Assembly (NCBI RefSeq): GCF_945605565.1
Contig: NZ_OX216966.1
Coordinates: 5,696,001 to 5,760,000, forward strand
DNA from: Paenibacillus dendritiformis
Lineage (GTDB): Bacteria > Bacillota > Bacilli > Paenibacillales > Paenibacillaceae
DNA length: 64,000 nt
Reading direction: 5' to 3'
Part shown: piece by piece, positions 58,123 through 64,000 of the stretch
Layout of the letters: each line of letters opens with the position of its first letter
Numbering within the stretch: the first letter of the stretch is position 1
Program-made: the position numbers and the translations under genes
Notes under the pieces: generated by a model
Told to the model about the DNA's origin: nothing
Databases searched by the model: none
What the model saw: only the letters and a program-made list of their open reading frames with translations

Positions 58123-60564
58123 CTATTTACGGAGCTCCGCTTCGAATCCGGCTTCCAGCGCGGATACGACACGTCCGTGAATCTCCGTAATCTCTTCGTC
58201 GGTGAATGTCCGCTCCGGATGGCGGTACGTGAACGAGATCGCTACGCTTTTCTTGTCTGCCGCAATCCGATCCCCGGTATAGACATCGAATACGCGGACG
58301 GATTCCAGCCATTCTCCGGCCGCATCCTTCGCCGTCTGGACGAGCTCGCCGACAGCCGTACCGCGATCGACGACGACCGCGATGTCGCGTTCAACCGCAG
58401 GGAAGCGAGGAAGCGTCTTGTAGACGATATCCGCAGAAGCCGCTTCAATCAACGGCTTCAGATGAATTTCCGCGACATAGGTGTCGCCCAGATCCTTGGC
58501 CCGCTGAACCTCCGGATGCAATTGCCCGATGATGCCAAGCCGCTGCTCTTCCCCGTTCGCCTGGAGATACATCGTCGCCGATCGGCCTGGATGCAAGCCT
58601 TGCGGCCGATTCGCTTCATAGCGAATCTGTCCTTCGAGCCCGAAATGCGCCGCCAAGCTGTCGACAATCCCCTTCACATCATAGAAATCGACCGCTTCCG
58701 CCGCGATATTCCATTGCGGCGTACGCCGCGCGCCCGCCAGCAGCAGGCCAAGCACCGGCTCCTCCTGAGGAATCTCCATCAGCGTTTCCTGCGGTGTCAT
58801 GTACAAGCTGCCCAATTCGAAAATCTGAATGTTGTCCGATTTACGGTTCCGGTTGTACGCCGCAACATCGAGCATGCTCGGCAGCAGGCTCGTGCGGAGC
58901 ACGCTGCGCTCCTCGCTCATCGGCATGAGCAGCTTGACCGGAACGGCATCCGCCGCGATCGCAGGGAACACCTTCGCTTCCGCCGGATGCGTGAACGAAT
59001 AAGTCACTGTCTCATGCAGGCCGTTGTCCGTCAGCAGATGGCGTATGGCGCGGCGGATCCGCTGCGCCTTCGTCAAATGGCCCGGTGTCGTCACCCCTTC
59101 GATCGCCGTCGTCGGAATGTGGTTATAGCCATAGATGCGGGCAACCTCTTCAATCAGGTCGACATCGCGCGTAATATCGCCGCGCCGGCCCGGCACCGTC
59201 ACATGGAATACGTCACCGGACTGTTCTGATTCGAGGCCGAGCCGGTCGAGAATCGTCTTCACTTCATGCGCCTGAAGCGCGGTGCCGAGCAGCCGGTTCG
59301 TCCGCTCCAGCGTCAGCGTGACGACCAGACGCTCATGCTGCTGCGTGACCGCTTCGACGATGCCTGCGGAGACCGTGCCGTTCGCCAATTGGCGAATCAA
59401 TTCGGCCGCGCGGTTCAAGGCCGGGATAACCGCTTCCGGGTTCGCTTCCTTCTCGAAGCGGAGGGACGCTTCAGAGCGAAGTCCGAGCTGCCGGGATGTT
59501 CTGCGGACGACGCTGCCCGCGAAATGGGCGGATTCCAGCAAAATGTTGACCGTCCGCTCCGTTACCTCCGAATTTTCGCCGCCCATCACGCCCGCAAGCC
59601 CGATCGGCTTCGATCCGTCCGTAATGAGGAGCATATGCGGCTCCAGCTTCCGCTCCTGTCCGTCCAGCGTCACGAGGGTCTCGCCTTCGCGCGCGTAGCG
59701 GACTTCGATCGTGCCTTCGTTCAACTGGTCGGCATCGAACGCATGCAGCGGCTGCCCGTATTCCAGCATGACGAAATTCGTCACGTCAACGATATTGTTG
59801 ATCGGGCGCACACCCGCCGCCAACAGCCGGTTCTGCAGCCACAGCGGGGACGGCTGAATAGTCACATTGCGGATATAGCGGGCCGCATAATGGGTGCAGC
59901 CGTCCGCGGCGCTAATGCTGACGCGGATCGCATCCGATGCCTGCGCCGAAGCATCCTCTTCGACCTGCGTTTCCGGCAGGCGAAGCGGGCGCTCGAGCAG
60001 GGCTGACGTTTCATGCGCCACGCCCAGCATACTCAAGCAGTCCGAGCGGTTCGGCGTTAGATCCAGCTCCAGCACATGGTCGTTCAGACCGAGCACATCC
60101 GCGATCGGCGTGCCGATTTCGGTGCTCTCCGGCAGGACGAGGATCCCTTCTTGCATTTCCTTCGGCAGCAGCTTGTCATTCATGCCCAGTTCCTTAGCCG
60201 AGCAGATCATGCCCTGCGACTCGACGCCGCGCAGCTTCGCCTTCTTGATTTTCATGCCGCCCGGCATAACCGTCCCGATCAGCGCGACAGGCACTTTCTG
60301 ACCGGCGTCCACATTTTTGGCCCCGCACACGATCTGCAGCACTTCGCCTGTTCCGGCATCCACCTGGCACACGTTCAGCTTGTCCGCATCCGGATGCTTC
60401 TCCTTGGACTGGACGTAACCGACAACGACGCCGTTTACTCCTTTGTTGCGATTTTCGATGACATCAATCTCGATGCCGGCTTGCGTCATCCGCGCTGCCA
60501 ATTCCTCGGCGGTCACGCCGGTCACATCGATATATTCCGATAACCATTGGTAGGATACGTTCAT
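58123..60564 (-). CDS. pheT: Phenylalanyl-tRNA synthetase beta subunit
   Basis: 813 residues of the beta subunit of the alpha2beta2 PheRS. N-terminal VSYQWLSEYIDV; the tRNA-binding domain ADKLNVCQVDAGTGEVLQIVCGA; B3/4 editing region with LDLTPNRSDCLSML, INNIVDVTNFVMLEYGQPLHAFDADQL; B5 domain; C-terminal ferredoxin-like anticodon domain with RFPAVERDIAVVVDRG and SFTYRHPERTFTDEEI. Directly downstream of pheS (42-bp gap) and co-transcribed from the T-box leader. Confidence 0.97.
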   Translation of the reverse strand: MNVSYQWLSEYIDVTGVTAEELAARMTQAGIEIDVIENRNKGVNGVVVGYVQSKEKHPDADKLNVCQVDAGTGEVLQIVCGAKNVDAGQKVPVALIGTVMPGGMKIKKAKLRGVESQGMICSAKELGMNDKLLPKEMQEGILVLPESTEIGTPIADVLGLNDHVLELDLTPNRSDCLSMLGVAHETSALLERPLRLPETQVEEDASAQASDAIRVSISAADGCTHYAARYIRNVTIQPSPLWLQNRLLAAGVRPINNIVDVTNFVMLEYGQPLHAFDADQLNEGTIEVRYAREGETLVTLDGQERKLEPHMLLITDGSKPIGLAGVMGGENSEVTERTVNILLESAHFAGSVVRRTSRQLGLRSEASLRFEKEANPEAVIPALNRAAELIRQLANGTVSAGIVEAVTQQHERLVVTLTLERTNRLLGTALQAHEVKTILDRLGLESEQSGDVFHVTVPGRRGDITRDVDLIEEVARIYGYNHIPTTAIEGVTTPGHLTKAQRIRRAIRHLLTDNGLHETVTYSFTHPAEAKVFPAIAADAVPVKLLMPMSEERSVLRTSLLPSMLDVAAYNRNRKSDNIQIFELGSLYMTPQETLMEIPQEEPVLGLLLAGARRTPQWNIAAEAVDFYDVKGIVDSLAAHFGLEGQIRYEANRPQGLHPGRSATMYLQANGEEQRLGIIGQLHPEVQRAKDLGDTYVAEIHLKPLIEAASADIVYKTLPRFPAVERDIAVVVDRGTAVGELVQTAKDAAGEWLESVRVFDVYTGDRIAADKKSVAISFTYRHPERTFTDEEITEIHGRVVSALEAGFEAELRK

Positions 60565-60606
60565 GGCCGTTCTCTTCCTTTCCTGTGAGAGGTAGTCCCT
60601 TCCGGC

Positions 60607-61641
60607 TTACATGCGAGCAAATTGCTGCAAGAACCGCAGGTCGTTCGTATAGAAATGGCGGATGTCATCCACCCCGTACTTGAGCATCGCAATCCGTTCT
60701 ACGCCCATGCCGAACGCGAATCCGGTGTAGTTCTCCGGATCGTAGCCTCCCATTTCCAGTACGCGCGGGTGAACCATCCCTGCTCCCAAAATCTCGATCC
60801 AGCCGGTCTGCTTGCAGATCCGGCAGCCGCTGCCGCCGCATTTCATGCAGGTGACATCAACTTCCGTGCTCGGCTCGGTGAACGGGAAGAAGCTCGGACG
60901 AAGACGAATCTGCATATGGGCGCCGAACATTTCGCGCATGAACTGCAGGAGCGTGCCTTTCAGATCGCTCATCCGGATATTTTTGTCGATCACAAGCCCC
61001 TCGATCTGATGGAACATGAACGAATGGGTCGCATCGTCGTCATCACGGCGGTATACCCGGCCCGGGCAAATGATTTTGACCGGCACCTCGCCCTTCATCT
61101 TCTCCATCGTGCGCACCTGAACCGGCGACGTCTGCGTCCGCATCAGCAGCTCCTCCGTAATGTAGAAGGAATCCTGCATATCGCGGGCCGGATGATCCTT
61201 CGGCAGGTTCAGCGCCTCGAAGTTGTAGTAATCATGCTCGACCTCCGGTCCTTCCGCGACCGTATACCCCATGCCGATGAAGATGTCTTCAATCTCCTGG
61301 ATGACCTTTTGCAGCGGGTGTGCCGCTCCTTGCGCCATCGGGCGTCCCGGCAGCGTCACGTCAATCGTCTCCGCCTGAAGACGGCGTTCCGTCTCTTCGC
61401 GCTGGAATGCCTCCTGCTTCTCTTCGATATACTGTTCGATAGCTCCGCGCACTTCATTCGCCACCTGGCCGATCAGCGGACGCTCTTCCGCGCTCAGACC
61501 GCCCATGCCGCGCAATATCTCAGTAAGCGCCCCTTTTTTGCCAAGAAATTTGACGCGCAGCTCGTTCAAATTGTTCGCATCTTTTACTTGCTGCAGCTTC
61601 TCCAGCGCTTCGGCGCGCAACGCCTGCAAACGCTCTTTCAT
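60607..61641 (-). CDS. pheS: Phenylalanyl-tRNA synthetase alpha subunit
   Basis: A 344-residue class II catalytic subunit. The N-terminal coiled coil ([21 protein letters not shown]) binds tRNA; the core shows [12 protein letters not shown] (motif 1 side), [23 protein letters not shown] (motif 2) and a Cys-rich segment [17 protein letters not shown], then [23 protein letters not shown] (motif 3). With pheT it charges tRNA-Phe. Expression depends on the T-box upstream. Confidence 0.97.
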   Translation of the reverse strand: MKERLQALRAEALEKLQQVKDANNLNELRVKFLGKKGALTEILRGMGGLSAEERPLIGQVANEVRGAIEQYIEEKQEAFQREETERRLQAETIDVTLPGRPMAQGAAHPLQKVIQEIEDIFIGMGYTVAEGPEVEHDYYNFEALNLPKDHPARDMQDSFYITEELLMRTQTSPVQVRTMEKMKGEVPVKIICPGRVYRRDDDDATHSFMFHQIEGLVIDKNIRMSDLKGTLLQFMREMFGAHMQIRLRPSFFPFTEPSTEVDVTCMKCGGSGCRICKQTGWIEILGAGMVHPRVLEMGGYDPENYTGFAFGMGVERIAMLKYGVDDIRHFYTNDLRFLQQFARM

Positions 61642-61696
61642 GGTGTCAACCTCCCTTTGGTTTTCCAGTTCAAATCAATTCGTGTTCAAAAAGAAC

Positions 61697-62012
61697 AAAA
61701 AAAGCCTTCTCTGTCTCAAGGGACGAGAAGGCCGTGGTACCACCCTTATTAGACATCACGCGCTTCGGCATGACCGAGGCCGCGAGCTGTCTCACTTCAT
61801 ACGACGATAACGGGTCGTGCGCCGGGCGCCTCTACTGGCACAGGCGGTGCCTGCCGTTCAAGGCCCTGCTCCGGAGTGAATTTCGGCAGTCCATGTCTTC
61901 AGACGCGCTCTCAATCGGCGGCGCATCCTCCCTGGGAAGCGGTGCTGCGTACTTGTCTCCATCTTGGCAGTTGCATGGATACATGTGTTAACGATAAGCA
62001 ATACGTTACATT
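61697..62012 (-). ncRNA. T-box leader (phenylalanine) of pheS-pheT
   Basis: On the minus strand the core AAGGGTGGTACCACGG is at 61732-61747, followed by a terminator GCCTTCTC / GAGAAGGC with a U-run ending at 61697. The specifier is TTC (Phe) at 61879-61881 in GAAATTCACTCC. The leader is about 315 nt. Confidence 0.93.
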
Positions 62013-62018
62013 TCATGT

Positions 62019-62047
62019 ATTATAGTCAACGCGCCGCTGTTTTGCAA
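62019..62047 (-). promoter_or_regulatory. pheS: Promoter of the pheS T-box leader
   Basis: TTGCAA (minus, 62042-62047) and TATAAT (62019-62024) are 17 bp apart, giving a start near 62012. Confidence 0.7.
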
Positions 62048-62259
62048 GTCTAATTCGCGGAGTTGATCGCGGCGGATACATGCTTGATTCCTGACGGTCC
62101 CACAACAGGACATCTCAGCTACTCTCCCCCTCTTCTCCCCGCTCTCCCCTGCCGTCAGGTTGCCATTTTTCTTCAGAACACCATTTTTACCTGCTGTATA
62201 TAGAAAAAGAACGCCAATTTTTATTATGACGTATTATATTAAAAATATGCGATTATATA

Positions 62260-62289
62260 TTACACATCATTTATTTATTGTGATATACT
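62260..62289 (+). promoter_or_regulatory. gapB: gapB promoter with CcpN-like operator
   Basis: TTACAC (62260-62265) and TATACT (62284-62289) are 18 bp apart. TGTGATATACT (62279-62289) overlaps the -10 and matches, at all positions, the CcpN site TRTGHYATAYW described for gapB, pckA and SR1 in Bacillus subtilis as I recall it. This would give repression under glycolytic conditions. Confidence 0.6.
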
Positions 62290-62342
62290 GTATCATGAAA
62301 AAGAAACCAATTATGGATCCACTCTGAAGGAGGAATTCGACT

Positions 62343-63383
62343 ATGGCATTACCTGTTGCCATCAACGGCATGGGCCGCATCGGCCGTCTCGTGCTGCGCC
62401 GCGCTATGGATGAAGCGCATTCGCCGTTCGCCATCCGGGCCGTGAACACTCTTTATCCCGCCGCCACCATCGCGCATCTGCTCAAGTACGACTCCATTCA
62501 CGGGAAATGGAACGCGAACATCGCCGCTGAAGGCAATACGCTCCTTATTAATGATACGCCCATACAGGTAGTGGCAGAAGCCGATCCGGCCCGACTGCCG
62601 TGGCAGTCGCTCGGCATTCATACCGTCATCGATGCAACCGGCAAATTCACGGATCGCCCTGGCGCTTCCAAACATATCGAAGCCGGCGCGGAAAAAGTCA
62701 TCATCACCGCTCCAGGCAAGGAGCTCGACCTGACGATCGTGATGGGCGTCAACGAGCATATGTACGACGATGAGAACCATCATCTCGTCTCGGCCGCATC
62801 CTGCACCACGAACTGCCTCGCGCCGCTGCTTCATCTGCTCGACCGCTCGTTCGGCGTCGTATCGGGCTGGATGACCACCATTCATTCCTACACCAATGAT
62901 CAGAAACATCTCGATAATCCGCATAAAGATTTGCGACGCGCGCGGGCATGCACGCAGTCCATCGTCCCGACGACCACCGGCGTAGGCAAAGCGCTTGCCG
63001 GCATCCTGCCGCATCTGGCGACCTCGGTGCAAGGCATCTCGGTGCGTGTGCCGACGCCGGACGTCTCGCTCGTCGACTTGACGGCCGAAGTGAAAACATC
63101 CGTAACCGCAGATGATGTCCGGCTCGCCTTCCTGCATGCGATCCGCGACGGACATGATCGTTATCTCGAATGGTGCGACGAGCCGCTCGTCTCCACCGAC
63201 TTCATCGGCAACGACAAATCCGCCGTCGTCGACGGGATGTCGCTTATCGCCCATGATCATCACATTAAGCTTCTCGCCTGGTATGACAACGAATGGGGCT
63301 ATGCGGCTCGGGTCGTCGACTTGGCCCGCCACGTTGCACTGGAGGGAGTGAAAGGCTCATGCAAAACGGCAGCTGCCCGGTAA
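62343..63383 (+). CDS. gapB: Glyceraldehyde-3-phosphate dehydrogenase, GapB type
   Basis: 346 residues. Rossmann INGMGRIGRLVLRRA; catalytic Cys154 in SAASCTTNCL and His181 in TTIHSYTNDQ. The section YTNDQKHLDNPHKDLRRARACTQSIVPTTTG and the VNTLYPAATIAHLLKYDSIHG region are closer to GapB than GapA: the Asp normally found after V-N (NDL), which selects NAD, is replaced by Thr. A GapB enzyme uses NADP and works in gluconeogenesis. AAGGAGGA precedes the ATG. Followed by an SR1P-like gene and ppdK. Confidence 0.93.
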   Translation: MALPVAINGMGRIGRLVLRRAMDEAHSPFAIRAVNTLYPAATIAHLLKYDSIHGKWNANIAAEGNTLLINDTPIQVVAEADPARLPWQSLGIHTVIDATGKFTDRPGASKHIEAGAEKVIITAPGKELDLTIVMGVNEHMYDDENHHLVSAASCTTNCLAPLLHLLDRSFGVVSGWMTTIHSYTNDQKHLDNPHKDLRRARACTQSIVPTTTGVGKALAGILPHLATSVQGISVRVPTPDVSLVDLTAEVKTSVTADDVRLAFLHAIRDGHDRYLEWCDEPLVSTDFIGNDKSAVVDGMSLIAHDHHIKLLAWYDNEWGYAARVVDLARHVALEGVKGSCKTAAAR

Positions 63384-63523
63384 TGCTGGGCGCCATTCTG
63401 TGCGAACGCTGCGGAACCCTTTTGGAGGAAATCGATACAGAGAAAGTGATCGTGTACTATCATCGGTGCGACGACTGCGCCGTCTGTTCCAAATTCGATA
63501 AAATCGGGGGCGAATCAGAATGA
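63383..63523 (+). CDS. GapA-binding peptide SR1P-like protein
   Basis: 46 residues. [31 protein letters not shown] follows the SR1P pattern (G-T-I-V-C-x2-C...EKV.VLY..C). In Bacillus subtilis SR1P is made from the dual-function SR1 RNA, binds GapA and promotes its interaction with RNase J1. Here the gene starts at ATG 63383, overlapping the gapB stop (TAATG), and its stop overlaps the ppdK start (ATGA). ATG 63359, inside gapB, has a better spaced site and would add 8 residues. Two Cys pairs suggest zinc binding. Confidence 0.75.
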   Translation: MLGAILCERCGTLLEEIDTEKVIVYYHRCDDCAVCSKFDKIGGESE

Positions 63524-64000
63524 AGCCGACTTGGATCTGTCACTTCCGGCATGGCGATGCCGGCATGAAAGCGCTGTTGGGCGGAAAGGGAGCCAATCTC
63601 GCGGAGATGACGCGCATCGGGCTGCCCGTGCCGCCCGGCTTCACCATTACGACGGAAGCGTGCCGATCCTACTACGCGCTGAACCGGCTGCCCGACGGCC
63701 TGATGGACGATGTGCGCTCCGCTCTGCAGGCCGTCGAGCTGTTGCGCGGCCAGCGATTCGGGGACGCCCATGATCCGCTTCTCGTCTCCGTCCGCTCCGG
63801 TTCTGTGCATTCCATGCCCGGCATGATGGATACGATTCTCAATCTCGGACTGAACGATGAGACCGTTCAAGGCCTCGCCTCCGCGACTGGCGACGAGCGG
63901 TTCGCTTATGATTGCTACCGCCGCCTCATCCATATGTTCGGCAATGTCGTGTCCGGCGTCGAATCAGGTGAATTCGAGCGCATCCTCGCCGAAGTCAAGG
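63520..64000 (+). CDS. ppdK: Pyruvate, phosphate dikinase, 3' truncated by window edge
   Basis: 160 residues of the N-terminal, ATP-grasp part are visible: [29 protein letters not shown] and [27 protein letters not shown] are characteristic of PPDK (compare [23 protein letters not shown]). The gene runs past the window edge. PPDK forms PEP from pyruvate (or the reverse), supplying gluconeogenesis. The start overlaps the SR1P-like stop (ATGA), so the three genes form a tight operon under the CcpN-like promoter. Confidence 0.93.
   Translation, partial: MKPTWICHFRHGDAGMKALLGGKGANLAEMTRIGLPVPPGFTITTEACRSYYALNRLPDGLMDDVRSALQAVELLRGQRFGDAHDPLLVSVRSGSVHSMPGMMDTILNLGLNDETVQGLASATGDERFAYDCYRRLIHMFGNVVSGVESGEFERILAEVK

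Overview
The window looks like chromosome from a Paenibacillus-type spore-forming Bacillota. The grounds are a moderately high GC content, strong Shine-Dalgarno sites, many TTG/GTG starts, T-box and SAM-I leaders, sporulation genes (YtxC, coat proteins, a gamma-type SASP, Spo0E-like) and the futalosine route to menaquinone (MqnC). No rRNA, tRNA, CRISPR array, prophage or intact transposase was seen. Most of it is ordinary core genome; the species cannot be fixed by eye.

Layout. 0-1.9 kb: GntR regulator (cut at the left edge) with an ABC-2 exporter. 1.9-9.5 kb, mostly minus: SASP, 3D-domain wall protein, RodA/FtsW pair, LCP protein with a VCBS lipoprotein, and a two-component system. 9.8-11.2 kb: ammonium transporter with a GlnR/TnrA-type operator. 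11.4-16.1 kb: five-gene CDP-deoxysugar cluster with a predicted C-methyltransferase. 16.3-22.2 kb: M1 peptidase, T-box-thrS and ytxC. 23-29.6 kb: an AAC(3)-type acetyltransferase, then a plus-strand phosphoglycerate (Pgt-like) sensing and uptake operon. 30.9-35.9 kb: mqnC, and metA-metI-metC under a SAM-I riboswitch. 36-37.3 kb: corA with a long leader. 37.4-50.6 kb: HRDC protein, DUF3055, phosphodiester glycosidase, 5'-3' exonuclease, Spx-like protein, RluA, cobalamin adenosyltransferase, CobU-like kinase, Spo0E-like protein, an AlaT/AlaR-like pair, coat proteins, an MFS carrier, a zinc-ribbon protein and DUF350. 50.6-62 kb: mutS2, holin-like and cupredoxin genes, cvpA, zapA, pheT-pheS under a T-box. 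62.3 kb to the end: gapB, an SR1P-like peptide gene and ppdK (cut at the right edge).

Most notable points. (1) The zapA gene encodes about 969 residues: a ZapA head and a very long coiled coil, with stretches of Trp at exact 11-residue and 7-residue spacing. (2) gapB, SR1P and ppdK form an overlapping gluconeogenic operon with a CcpN-like site at the promoter. (3) Two intergenic regions carry a degenerate repeat of about 50 bp built around CCTGCA..TGCAGG. (4) Two promoters are followed at once by terminator hairpins. (5) The corA leader is about 315 nt with a possible 43-codon upstream ORF. (6) The CDP-sugar cluster predicts a branched-chain deoxysugar. All functional statements rest on reading motifs by eye; no database search was possible.
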